From Anaerolineales bacterium (lineage in GTDB: Bacteria; Chloroflexota; Anaerolineae; Anaerolineales; Villigracilaceae), in NCBI GenBank assembly GCA_024710905.1, contig JANJTV010000012.1, forward strand, positions 124,001 through 188,000: a stretch of DNA of 64,000 nt, given 5' to 3'. Shown here piece by piece: positions 8,503 to 17,108 of the stretch. The notes beneath the pieces were generated by a model. That model searched no databases. It saw only the letters and a program-made list of their open reading frames with translations, and was not told the DNA's origin. Positions within the stretch are counted from its first letter, which is position 1. Each line of letters starts with the position of its first letter. Both the position numbers and the translations under genes were made by a program.

Positions 8503-10086
8503 ATGCGTATCCTGCACAACGCCGTCATCCACACCAACCAGCCCGGCCAGCTGCCTGCTTCTGCGCTGGTGATTGACCGGGGGCGTGTGCTGGCGGTGGG
8601 CGGTGCGGAACTATTGGAGCAATTTGGCAGTCGTGCCTCGCGTGAAGATATGGCCGGGCGGGTTATCCTGCCCGGCCTGACCGACGCGCATGTGCACTTA
8701 CAGTATTACTCGCTCGGCCTGCAAAAAGTGGATGTTGAAACGTCCACGCGGGAGGAATGCCTGCGGCGGGTGGCGGACCGGGCCCAAAGCCTGTCTCCCG
8801 GAACCTGGATCCTGGGCCATGGCTGGCAGCAAAACGACTGGGGCGGCGAGTTTGGCACTGCTGCCGAACTGGACGGGGCTGCGCCGAATCACCCGGTTTA
8901 CCTGACAGCCAAATCCCTGCATGCAGGCTGGGCCAATACAGCCGCCCTGCGTCTGGCGGGCATCACTGCCAATACACTCGACCCGGCCGATGGGCGCATC
9001 CTGCGCGACGAAGCGGGCAACCCGACCGGTGTTTTGCTCGAAACCGCCATGGAATTGGTGCAAAAAGCCTTGCCGCCAGTGAGCACCAACATGGTTGTTG
9101 ATGCCATCCGGGCAGCCCAGCCGGTGCTCTGGCGCATGGGCCTGACCGGTGTGCACGATTTCGACCGCCGCGATTGTTTCATGGCCCTGCAAATACTGCA
9201 CCAAAACGGCGAGTTGGGCCTGCGAGTAACCAAAACCATCCCGGTAGAGTTGCTGCCCGAAGCCGCGGCCATAGGCCTGCGGACAGGCTTTGGCGACGAT
9301 ATTTTGCGGATTGGCATGGTGAAAGTTTTTATGGATGGGGCGCTTGGCCCACGCACAGCGGCCATGTTCCAGCCCTATTTGAATGAGCCTGGAAATCGTG
9401 GTATTCTGAATATGGACGGGGAGCAATTGTTTGAATATGCCCGCCGGGCTGCCGATGGTGGCCTGGGGATGACCGTCCATGCGATTGGCGACCTGGCCGT
9501 GCACGAAGTGCTGAATGCCTACCAGCAATTGCGTGATTACGAAACCCAAAAAAACCTACCGCACCTGCGTCACCGTGTGGAGCATGTACAGGTTATCCAC
9601 CCGCAGGATGTTGCCCGCTTGGCTGCAATGAATGTGATTGCTTCCATGCAACCCATTCATGCTACATCTGATATGTACGCCGCTGAAAAATACTGGGGCG
9701 TAGACCGGGCGCGGTTTTCATATGCCTGGCGCACACAGTTGCAGCAGGGCGCAACGCTGGCGTTTGGCTCCGATGCGCCAGTGGAATCGCCCAACCCATT
9801 CCTCGGGCTGCATGCTGCTGTGACCCGCCGCCGTGCCGACGGCTTGCCCGGGCCGGAAGGTTGGTTCCCGCAGGAACGCCTGACCTTACAGGAAGCCCTG
9901 GCCGGGTTTACCATCGGGGCGGCTTTTGCAGCCGGGATGGAAGACCGTCTCGGACAGTTGGCGCCGGGATATTACGCCGATTTGATTGTGCTTGGGCAGG
10001 ACCCATTCAAGATGGATGGTGATCAGTTGCATACCTTAAAACCGCTTGCGACCATGCTGGCAGGGGATTGGGTTTACCAGGCCTGA
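8503..10086 (+). CDS. Amidohydrolase, YtcJ-like
   Basis: 527-residue metal-dependent hydrolase. The TIM-barrel metal motif HVH occurs in LTDAHVHLQYY near residue 65; later metal or catalytic positions are seen in GMTVHAIGDLAVHEVL, HRVEHVQVIHPQDV and FGSDAPVESPNPFLG. The C-terminal PGYYADLIVLGQDPF closes the beta-sandwich. The arrangement fits the YtcJ/exoenzyme-like subgroup; the substrate, probably an amide or imide, is unknown. It starts two bases after the parB stop, so it is likely translated from the same mRNA, though a functional link to partitioning is not implied. Confidence 0.85.
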   Translation: MRILHNAVIHTNQPGQLPASALVIDRGRVLAVGGAELLEQFGSRASREDMAGRVILPGLTDAHVHLQYYSLGLQKVDVETSTREECLRRVADRAQSLSPGTWILGHGWQQNDWGGEFGTAAELDGAAPNHPVYLTAKSLHAGWANTAALRLAGITANTLDPADGRILRDEAGNPTGVLLETAMELVQKALPPVSTNMVVDAIRAAQPVLWRMGLTGVHDFDRRDCFMALQILHQNGELGLRVTKTIPVELLPEAAAIGLRTGFGDDILRIGMVKVFMDGALGPRTAAMFQPYLNEPGNRGILNMDGEQLFEYARRAADGGLGMTVHAIGDLAVHEVLNAYQQLRDYETQKNLPHLRHRVEHVQVIHPQDVARLAAMNVIASMQPIHATSDMYAAEKYWGVDRARFSYAWRTQLQQGATLAFGSDAPVESPNPFLGLHAAVTRRRADGLPGPEGWFPQERLTLQEALAGFTIGAAFAAGMEDRLGQLAPGYYADLIVLGQDPFKMDGDQLHTLKPLATMLAGDWVYQA

Positions 10087-10100
10087 ACCGCAGGATGACC

Positions 10101-11144
10101 ATGAGCGAACAGCCCGTCATCACACCCGAAGTACTTGTCCCTCGTTTGGGGGAGCAATTGGTCAACATGGGTTTGTTGACGGCTTCCCAGCTTGAGCAGG
10201 CGTTAAAGCACCAGCAACGGCAGGCAGCTGAGGGGAAGCCCGCCTCCCTGTTGGGTCAAACATTGGTGGAACTGGGCTTTCTCGATCGCCCTACCCTTGA
10301 TCGGGCGGTTACCGAACAAATCATCCAGCTGCGCTCTGCATTGGAAGATGCCAACCGCCACCTGGAAGCCCGTGTAAAGCAACGCACAGCCGAATTACAG
10401 GAAGCGCTGCGGAAGCTTTCTGAATTAAGTGAATTGAAGGCCAATTTTATGGCCAATGTCTCCCACGAATTACGCACGCCATTGACGCATGTACGCGGTT
10501 ATGTTGAGTTAATGACCAGCGAATCGCTTGGGCCGTTGACCGAAGAACAAAAACGGGCGTTACAGGTTTCCCTGCGTTCGGTGCACCGCCTGCAAAACCT
10601 GATCGATGACCTGATCCTGTTTTCACAGGCGGCACAGGGTGAAATGTCATTGCAACTTGGTCCGGTGAATCTTAACCAACTGGCCGGGCTGGCCATTGAC
10701 CATGCCCAGTCAAAGGCCAATGAGCGCGAAATTACCCTGGCGTTCCGGGTTGCGCCCACCTTGCAACTGGTGCGCGGTGATTTTGAAAAATTACGATGGG
10801 TTATCTCACAATTGCTGGATAATGCGATTAAGTTTACTGAGCCGGGCGGCTCGGTAATGCTGGTGATGGATGTTGAAAATGAAATCGCGCGCGTGACAGT
10901 TCGTGATACGGGCATTGGGATTAAACCCGAGCGGATGGCTGAAGTGTTTGAACCCTTCCACCAGCTCGATGGTTCATCCACCCGCCGTTACGGTGGCACT
11001 GGACTGGGGCTGGCACTTGTGCGCCAAATCATCGAAGCGCACGGGTCGATCGTTAGCCTCAACAGTGAGCCAGGCGATGGCACAACGGTTTCTTTCCCGT
11101 TGATGTTCTTCACGGAGGACGTACATGATGGAAAAACTGCCTGA
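10101..11144 (+). CDS. Histidine kinase with N-terminal MshEN-like domain
   Basis: 347 residues. Residues about 10-75 (RLGEQLVNMGLLTASQLEQAL ... LLGQTLVELGFLDRPTLDRAV) resemble the MshEN/GspE N-terminal fold, known as a c-di-GMP-binding module in some type II secretion and type IV pilus ATPases. A coiled coil follows, then HisKA with His in VSHELRTPLTHVRGY and HATPase_c with NAIKFTEPG, DTGIGIKPE and GGTGLGLAL. There is no membrane segment, so it is cytosolic. The ATG at 10101 has AGGA six bases upstream; another ATG at 10095 is possible. It overlaps the next kinase gene by 20 bp. Confidence 0.85.
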   Translation: MSEQPVITPEVLVPRLGEQLVNMGLLTASQLEQALKHQQRQAAEGKPASLLGQTLVELGFLDRPTLDRAVTEQIIQLRSALEDANRHLEARVKQRTAELQEALRKLSELSELKANFMANVSHELRTPLTHVRGYVELMTSESLGPLTEEQKRALQVSLRSVHRLQNLIDDLILFSQAAQGEMSLQLGPVNLNQLAGLAIDHAQSKANEREITLAFRVAPTLQLVRGDFEKLRWVISQLLDNAIKFTEPGGSVMLVMDVENEIARVTVRDTGIGIKPERMAEVFEPFHQLDGSSTRRYGGTGLGLALVRQIIEAHGSIVSLNSEPGDGTTVSFPLMFFTEDVHDGKTA

Positions 11145-12321
11145 GTACCTGCGCCTGGCCGAAATGGTGACCCAGAAACAAAATTGGAAGGAAGCCCTGG
11201 ATGCCAGCATCCCGTTGGTGCGCTCGGTGCTGGTCTTTGACAACCTGGCCCTTTACCTGATTAACGAGCAAAAACATATTCTGGATGAAATTGTTTTTGC
11301 TCGCGCTGTCGGGCGTGGAAAATCGGCCGAGGCCGACGCTGCCTGGGGCGAAAAGGTTGCCGCGCAGGTGGTGGGTGAGAATAGTATGATCGTCCAGGAG
11401 CCGAAACAGGTTGATTCTGCCAACCGGGTTCATTTTCCATTTGTGCTGGGTTTGCCTTTGCGGACTTCCTACGGGCTGGTCGGAGCCGTTATTTTTATCC
11501 GTTTCGGGGGGCCTGCCTACACCCCAGATCAGGTGATGTGCGCCCAGATGGTTGCGACCCAGTTTAGCAGCCTATTTGACCGAAAACACCTGCAAGAGCA
11601 GGTGGAACGAATGCAGGATGCCAGCCGGGTTGTGGCCTTGCAGGAAGATTTTATAGCGACCATTTCTCATGAGATGCGCACCCCGCTGGGCTTTATCAAA
11701 GGATACAGCACGACTCTGCTCCGCCAGGACATTGACTGGGATGATGAGACGCGCAGTGAATTCCTGACAATTATCGACGAAGAAGCAGACCGCCTGAATA
11801 CCCTGCTGCAAAACATCCTTGAGTCGGCGCGTCTACAAAGCGAGACCCTGCCGATTAACTTCCAGCCGGTGCGGTTGGATGCCCTGATTCGGGATACGGT
11901 GATACGCGCCCAGGCCCGCTATCGCGATTTGAAGATCGACATTGAGGCTTCGGCTTGCCCACCGGTTCTGGCTGATTCAGTTCGGCTGGCGCAGGTGCTT
12001 GAAAACTTGTTTTCAAATGCGGCAAAATACGCCCCCGGTGCGCCGGTGCATGTAAAACTCACCAACGATGCGCTTCATCAGCAGATTAATGTATACGATG
12101 ACGGGCCGGGCATTCCGCCGGAACATTTGCCGCACATTTTTGAGCGGTTTTATCGTGCCCAGGTAAATAGCAGTTCAGGTTCAGGGCTGGGGCTGTTTAT
12201 TTGCCGGAAGATTATTGAAGCGCATGGGGGTAGCATTCAGGCCGAGTCGCCGGCGGGCCAGGGGGCGCATTTCACCATCAAATTACCGCTTGCACAAGCA
12301 GGTACAGAAGCGAAAGGATGA
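11125..12321 (+). CDS. GAF-domain histidine kinase
   Basis: 398-residue soluble kinase. Residues about 15-165 form a GAF-like sensor domain; HisKA has the phospho-acceptor His in ISHEMRTPLGFIKGYSTTL, and HATPase_c shows NLFSNAAKYAPG, DDGPGIPPE and SGSGLGLFICRKIIEAHGG. The ATG follows GGAGGACGTAC and overlaps the preceding kinase gene, so the two kinases are translationally coupled. The response regulator starts four bases after this gene and is the likely phosphate acceptor for one or both. Confidence 0.9.
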   Translation: MMEKLPEYLRLAEMVTQKQNWKEALDASIPLVRSVLVFDNLALYLINEQKHILDEIVFARAVGRGKSAEADAAWGEKVAAQVVGENSMIVQEPKQVDSANRVHFPFVLGLPLRTSYGLVGAVIFIRFGGPAYTPDQVMCAQMVATQFSSLFDRKHLQEQVERMQDASRVVALQEDFIATISHEMRTPLGFIKGYSTTLLRQDIDWDDETRSEFLTIIDEEADRLNTLLQNILESARLQSETLPINFQPVRLDALIRDTVIRAQARYRDLKIDIEASACPPVLADSVRLAQVLENLFSNAAKYAPGAPVHVKLTNDALHQQINVYDDGPGIPPEHLPHIFERFYRAQVNSSSGSGLGLFICRKIIEAHGGSIQAESPAGQGAHFTIKLPLAQAGTEAKG

Positions 12322-12325
12322 AACA

Positions 12326-13024
12326 ATGACGACAAAAATTCTGGTTGTTGACGATGAACCCCGTTACGTCCGCTTGCTGGAAGCCAATCTAAAAACCGAA
12401 GGGTTTGATGTGCTGACTGCCCAGGATGGTGCACAGGCTGTGGAAACATTTTCTGCAACCCCGGTTGATTTGATCCTGATGGATGTGATGATGCCCAACC
12501 TGGATGGCTTCTCCGCTTGCCAGCGCATCCGCCAGTTTTCGAATGTGCCGATCATTATCCTGACCGCCAAGGGCGAGGAAGGTGACCGGGTACGCGGCCT
12601 GGACCTCGGCGCGGATGACTACCTTGTCAAACCTTTCTCCGCTACTGAATTGCTGGCGCGTGTAAGGGCGGTATTGCGCCGCTCCCAGTTCTCAAAGGAA
12701 GTCACCCAGAGTCGGTTCTTTGAACATAGCAACCTGCGCATCGATTTTGCCCGTGCCGAGGTCTGGCGTGGTGAACAGGCGGTGTTCCTTTCTGCAACTG
12801 AATATCGCCTGTTGCTGCAATTTGTCCATCATGTCGGGCGGGTGCTCAGCGCGGAGGAACTGCTTACCAGCGTGTGGGGGCCTGAATATAAAGATGATAA
12901 AGAAATCCTGTGGGTCAGCATTGCCCGGCTGCGCCAAAAGCTGGAAGATGAACCCCATACGCCGAAACATATTGTTACTCGCTCAGGTCTGGGCTACCTG
13001 ATGCCGCCCACCGAAGAAGAATAA
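12326..13024 (+). CDS. OmpR/PhoB-family response regulator
   Basis: 232 residues. The receiver domain (1-115) has the acidic pair DDE at 9-11, phospho-acceptor Asp53 in LILMDVMMP, and the conserved Lys in DDYLVKPFS. A winged-helix DNA-binding domain follows, ending ISIARLRQKLEDEP-like and ITRSGLGYLMPP-like sequence. The ATG is preceded by AAAGGATGAAACA. It is co-transcribed with two kinases, an arrangement suggesting two inputs into one regulator. A CpaE-like gene follows after 19 nt. Confidence 0.93.
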   Translation: MTTKILVVDDEPRYVRLLEANLKTEGFDVLTAQDGAQAVETFSATPVDLILMDVMMPNLDGFSACQRIRQFSNVPIIILTAKGEEGDRVRGLDLGADDYLVKPFSATELLARVRAVLRRSQFSKEVTQSRFFEHSNLRIDFARAEVWRGEQAVFLSATEYRLLLQFVHHVGRVLSAEELLTSVWGPEYKDDKEILWVSIARLRQKLEDEPHTPKHIVTRSGLGYLMPPTEEE

Positions 13025-13043
13025 ACCCTGTAAAGGATACTAA

Positions 13044-14204
13044 ATGCTCTCTGTACTGGTAATTGACTCTGACGTCCGCACGCGCAATTTCCTAGGCGCA
13101 TTACTGGCAAAACTTGGCCATGAAATGGAATCCACAGCCCTGGCCAAGGAAGGTTATATTTCTTCATTGCGTAACCGGCCGAACATCCTGATTTTTGACC
13201 CGCATGTACAGGACATGCCTTCTGTCGAATTAATTCAAAAATTGCGTGCAGACAAACGCACCGCCCAGGTGTATTGCATTGCCCTGGCAGCCCGTCAGGA
13301 TGATGCATTGCGATCGCAGTTGCTTGCGGCTGGATGTAATGAATACCTGCTCAAGACTGCCGACACAGCCCAGAACCTGGGCAACCTGATTAACCAGGTG
13401 GCTGGCATGTCAGAAGAACGCACCCAAGCAAAGAACCAGGGGGGCCTGCTTTCTGTATTCCTGAGCGCCAAAGGTGGCACGGGTACATCATCTCTGTGTG
13501 CCAACCTGTCTCAGAGCATTGCTAACCAACAAACAGGCATGCGCATGGCGGTAATGGACCTGGTGCTGCCGATTGGTTCCATTGCGGCCATTACAGGTTC
13601 GCAAACCAAGCATAACATTGTATCGGTGGCATCCGAATCCACCCAGACGCCGAGCGCCAGTGAAATATCGAATTTGATGGTCAGGCCGGAGAACTGGAAT
13701 TTCCACCTGCTGGCTGGCTCCCCCGATCCGGAACTGGCCAACAATCTGGACCCGCGCAAAATCCCCGAGTTGATTCGGTCTGTCCGTCTAGCCTTTGACT
13801 ATACTGCCATTGACTTAGGACGTTCGCTCTCCCGGATTAGCCTGCCGATCATCCAGGAAGCTGATGCGGTGGTTGTGGTGGTCAGCGCTGACCTGAATAC
13901 TGTGGAAATGACCAAGACCATCCTCGATTACCTGCAATTAAAAGGCCTGCAAGTACAGCGAACCTACATTATCATGAATCGTGCTGTAGGCCTGGAAGGC
14001 CTGAGCAAAAGTGATGTTGAACGTATCATTGGCCTGCAAGTACAGGCGACGATCCCCTACATGGGCGGGAACTTCACCCTGGCTAACAATCAGCACCTGC
14101 CGGTGTTGAAGAAATTCCCGAATGATACAGCCGCCCTGATGGTGGACCAGGCTGCACGGCAAATCCTTGAGATTGCCCGCCAGTCACGCGCAATGCAAAC
14201 TTAA
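13044..14204 (+). CDS. cpaE: CpaE/TadZ-like receiver plus MinD-type ATPase
   Basis: 386 residues: an N-terminal receiver-like domain (about 1-120, Asp52 in IFDPHV) and a ParA/MinD-type domain from about 135. The P-loop reads KGGTGTSS at 143-150: the first signature Lys is kept but the Lys before Thr/Ser is replaced by Thr148, as is common in CpaE/TadZ proteins. The family localises Tad/Flp pilus assembly. It lies next to cpaF, supporting the assignment, but no other Tad genes are in the window. GTAAAGGATACTAA precedes the ATG. Confidence 0.85.
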   Translation: MLSVLVIDSDVRTRNFLGALLAKLGHEMESTALAKEGYISSLRNRPNILIFDPHVQDMPSVELIQKLRADKRTAQVYCIALAARQDDALRSQLLAAGCNEYLLKTADTAQNLGNLINQVAGMSEERTQAKNQGGLLSVFLSAKGGTGTSSLCANLSQSIANQQTGMRMAVMDLVLPIGSIAAITGSQTKHNIVSVASESTQTPSASEISNLMVRPENWNFHLLAGSPDPELANNLDPRKIPELIRSVRLAFDYTAIDLGRSLSRISLPIIQEADAVVVVVSADLNTVEMTKTILDYLQLKGLQVQRTYIIMNRAVGLEGLSKSDVERIIGLQVQATIPYMGGNFTLANNQHLPVLKKFPNDTAALMVDQAARQILEIARQSRAMQT

Positions 14205-14216
14205 CGGAGGTGCGAG

Positions 14217-14513
14217 ATGACGATGGATTTTAACGACAAGGGAAAATACTTCACGGACATTATTTCAAAAGTGGCTATTCCGGCAAAGATTCAGACTACT
14301 ACGCATCTTATTGAAGGACAAATCCATGTGCGGCTGGAGGGACGGGTGAAGGATGAGCTCGACCGCCCGGAACTTTTCCTAGCTGTTACCGACGCAAAGG
14401 TGTTTTCGTTGGGTGGCGACTTGCTCTATGAAGCTCACTTTATGACCGTAGCACGTGCCCAGATTATCTGGCTGATTCCCAGGGATGACACAGCCTATGG
14501 GGGAGATAAATAA
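14217..14513 (+). CDS. Small protein between cpaE and cpaF
   Basis: 98 residues with a clear ribosome binding site (CGGAGGTGCGAG) six bases before the ATG and a one-base overlap with cpaF. No signal peptide or membrane segment. The sequence alternates hydrophobic and polar residues (IEGQIHVRLEGRVKDELD, ELFLAVTDAKVFS), suggesting a small beta-rich fold. I do not recognise a family. Its position between two pilus-type genes suggests it works with them. Confidence 0.8.
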   Translation: MTMDFNDKGKYFTDIISKVAIPAKIQTTTHLIEGQIHVRLEGRVKDELDRPELFLAVTDAKVFSLGGDLLYEAHFMTVARAQIIWLIPRDDTAYGGDK

Positions 14514-15844
14514 TGAATTCATCACTTTTGGGTAATGCTGCAGGCCAGCAGGCAGCCGGGCTGTCTTCTGCTGACCTGGTCAAGCTTAAACATTTTGTCA
14601 TTGACAACCTGACCCGCGACCTGGAGGTGGAAAACCCTCCTGCTGACCAGCGCGATGCCATGGTGCGCCAAAAACTGGCTGAGGTCTTTACGCGTATCAA
14701 AGCCAGTATTCCTGATGCCATTCGAGAGCAAATCACCCGCGAAGTGCTGGATGAAGTCCTAGGCTATGGGCCAATCCAGCCATTATTAAACGACCCCGAT
14801 GTCAGCGAAGTGATGGTGAATGGCCCGCGCAAAGTATATGTCGAAAAGAAGGGCATCCTGACCAAAACGGGTGTGACCTTTGAAAATGATGACCATGTTA
14901 TGCGGGTCATCGAGCGTATTGTCCTTCCATTGGGCCGCCGGGTAGACCCTGATACACCGACAGTGGATGCCCGCCTGCCGGACGGTTCGCGTGTCAATGC
15001 GGTTATTCCTCCCGTTGCCCTGGACGGCCCCTCTATCACCATTCGTAAATTTAAAAAAGATAAACTCGGCATGCAGCAATTGATCGATTATGGCTCGCTG
15101 ACCCCGCAAATGGCTGAATTTCTGAAAGCCTGCGTGGTTTCCCGGCTGAATATCATTATTTCGGGTGGCACCGGCTCTGGCAAGACCACCCTGCTCAATG
15201 TGCTGTCCGGGTTAATCCCCGAAGATGAGCGGATTGTCACAATCGAAGACGCTGCTGAATTGCAATTACAGCAAGAACACATCGTACGCCTCGAGACAAA
15301 ATCTGCCGGGCTGGATGGGCGTGGGTCTGTAAGCATCCGCGACCTGGTAAGGAATTCCCTGCGCATGCGCCCGGATCGAATTGTGGTGGGGGAATGTCGC
15401 GGCGGCGAAGCTCTGGATATGCTGCAGGCCATGAACACTGGCCATGATGGCTCGCTGACCACTGTTCACGCGAATACACCACGTGATGCCCTGGCGCGTA
15501 TCGAAACCCTGGTGCTTATGGCAGGCATGGATCTGCCGGTTAAAGTCATCCGCCAGCAGATTTCGTCGGCTGTTGACTTGATCATCCAGCAAACCCGCCT
15601 GAAAGATGGCAGCCGAAAAGTGACAGCCATTACTGAAGTAGCCGGTATGGAAGGGGATACCATTGTATTGACGGACATTTTCAGGTTTGAGCAGACTGGC
15701 CTTGAAACGGATGGCAAGGTCATTGGCCAACTTAAACCGACAGGTATTCGCCCGTTATTCACGCCGCGTCTTGAAGCGGGCGGGTTCAAATTGCCGCCGG
15801 AGATTTTTGGCGCGAACTTGGGCGATATGCTACGCCGCCGCTAG
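14513..15844 (+). CDS. cpaF: CpaF/TadA-type secretion ATPase
   Basis: 443 residues. The N-terminal helical domain precedes a RecA-like ATPase: Walker A SGGTGSGKTTLL at about 216-227, the Asp box VTIEDAAELQL, Walker B RIVVGECRGGEALDML, and the His box TTVHANTPRDAL. These are all GspE/VirB11-superfamily features, and the overall length matches CpaF of Tad pili. The usual tadB/tadC membrane partners do not follow, so they are encoded elsewhere or the pair has another use. Confidence 0.93.
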   Translation: MNSSLLGNAAGQQAAGLSSADLVKLKHFVIDNLTRDLEVENPPADQRDAMVRQKLAEVFTRIKASIPDAIREQITREVLDEVLGYGPIQPLLNDPDVSEVMVNGPRKVYVEKKGILTKTGVTFENDDHVMRVIERIVLPLGRRVDPDTPTVDARLPDGSRVNAVIPPVALDGPSITIRKFKKDKLGMQQLIDYGSLTPQMAEFLKACVVSRLNIIISGGTGSGKTTLLNVLSGLIPEDERIVTIEDAAELQLQQEHIVRLETKSAGLDGRGSVSIRDLVRNSLRMRPDRIVVGECRGGEALDMLQAMNTGHDGSLTTVHANTPRDALARIETLVLMAGMDLPVKVIRQQISSAVDLIIQQTRLKDGSRKVTAITEVAGMEGDTIVLTDIFRFEQTGLETDGKVIGQLKPTGIRPLFTPRLEAGGFKLPPEIFGANLGDMLRRR

Positions 15845-15870
15845 CCGATATTCGGAGGCTTCCTGTCGTG

Positions 15871-15876
15871 TATAAT
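15871..15876 (+). promoter_or_regulatory. -10 element upstream of XRE operon
   Basis: TATAAT in GTGTATAATC with the predicted start about 24 nt before the ATG at 15907. A ribosome binding site (AAAGGTG) lies in between, so this transcript has a short normal leader. Confidence 0.55.
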
Positions 15877-15906
15877 CAAAACACTCCTGCCTCCAAAAGG
15901 TGAACG

Positions 15907-16584
15907 ATGACACTTCAGACGCAAATTGCAATCCGAACCCGTAAGCTGGGTGTATTGATACGGGATGCCCGCATGACTTCACGCAAGACCATTTTCGAAA
16001 CGGCCAAAGCCATTGGCATAACCGGTTCCAACTTACGTGCCTATGAAGATGGCCGCCGGGCGCCATCCCTGCCTGAATTGGAGGCGTTGGCGTACTACCT
16101 GAACCTGCCCATCCAACATTTTTGGAGCACGGATGTGCTTTCGGATGATGCTCCTCGTACGGAACCTCTCGATCTGGTAATGCTGGCTTCCCTGCGGCAT
16201 CGTATCATTGGCGCGTTACTGCGCCAAAAACGCCAGCAATCGGGCATCTCCCTGAAGGCCCTGTCACTCGAAACGGGAATCTCCGGGGCGCGCTTGAAAG
16301 GCTTCGAAGTAGGAGAACGTCCCATCCCGTTGCCAGAACTCGAATCCATTCTGTCTGTCCTGGGCGGACGCATCGAATCTTTCTTCGATCAAAATGGTCC
16401 CATTGGCCAGTGGATGAATGAGCAGCAGTCCATCCAGGAGTTCCTGCAACTCCCGCCAGAGATACGCGCTTTCGTTTGCATGCCTGTCAATCGCCCTTAC
16501 CTGGAGTTGGCCAGGAACCTGAGTGGTCTCTCAACCGATAAACTTCGTTCAGTGGCCGAAGGCTTGCTGGATATCACCCTATGA
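15907..16584 (+). CDS. Tandem XRE-type helix-turn-helix regulator
   Basis: 225 residues with two XRE/HTH_3 units: about 10-68 (LGVLIRDARMTSRKTIFETAKAIGITGSNLRAYEDG) and about 98-155 (GALLRQKRQQSGISLKALSLETGISGARLKGFEVG). Two covalently joined HTH units could bind a pseudo-palindrome as a monomer. The C-terminal helices (about 175-225) have no recognised domain. It may regulate its own operon; its stop overlaps the following TPR gene by four bases (ATGA). Confidence 0.85.
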   Translation: MTLQTQIAIRTRKLGVLIRDARMTSRKTIFETAKAIGITGSNLRAYEDGRRAPSLPELEALAYYLNLPIQHFWSTDVLSDDAPRTEPLDLVMLASLRHRIIGALLRQKRQQSGISLKALSLETGISGARLKGFEVGERPIPLPELESILSVLGGRIESFFDQNGPIGQWMNEQQSIQEFLQLPPEIRAFVCMPVNRPYLELARNLSGLSTDKLRSVAEGLLDITL

Positions 16585-17108
16585 GTGAACCCCTACCCCC
16601 GCAGGAGCTGTCCAAACAGGCTACCACGGCCTACAACGACGGCGAGTACGCAATCGCTGCCGGGTTGTTTGCCCAGGCTGCCGAGAGTCATGCCCGGCTC
16701 GGGAATGACCTGGATGCTGTAGAAATGCAAAATAACCAATCAGTGGCGCTGTTGCAGGCTGGTGACGCAGCCAATGCATTAGCGGTTGTCCGGGGTACTT
16801 CTGCGCTTTTCAAAGATGCCGGGGATATCCGCCGAGCCGGGTTTGCCCTTGGGAATGAAGCAGCGGCTCTGCAAGCATTGGAGCGGTTCGATGAAGCCCT
16901 GACTCTCTATCACCAATCTGCTGACCTGCTCGAACAGGCTGGCGAAGACCAGATGCGCGCCACCGTCATGCACTCCATCTCTGCCTTACAGTTAAAAACC
17001 GGGAAATACATCGATGCTGTCGCCAGCATGCAAAACGGCCTGGCGGGCGTCGAGAAACCATCCATTAAACAAAAGTTAATGAAGGCCCTGTTACGCTTTC
17101 GCCCATGA
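16581..17108 (+). CDS. TPR-repeat protein
   Basis: 175-residue soluble protein built of TPR-like helical pairs: AYNDGEYAIAAGLFAQAAESHARLG, NQSVALLQAGDAANALAVVRG, FALGNEAAALQALERFDEALTLYHQ and HSISALQLKTGKYIDAV. TPRs mediate protein-protein contacts. There is no signal peptide. It overlaps both the XRE gene and the GNAT gene by ATGA, so all are translationally coupled and the partner may be one of their products. Confidence 0.82.
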   Translation: MSEPLPPQELSKQATTAYNDGEYAIAAGLFAQAAESHARLGNDLDAVEMQNNQSVALLQAGDAANALAVVRGTSALFKDAGDIRRAGFALGNEAAALQALERFDEALTLYHQSADLLEQAGEDQMRATVMHSISALQLKTGKYIDAVASMQNGLAGVEKPSIKQKLMKALLRFRP

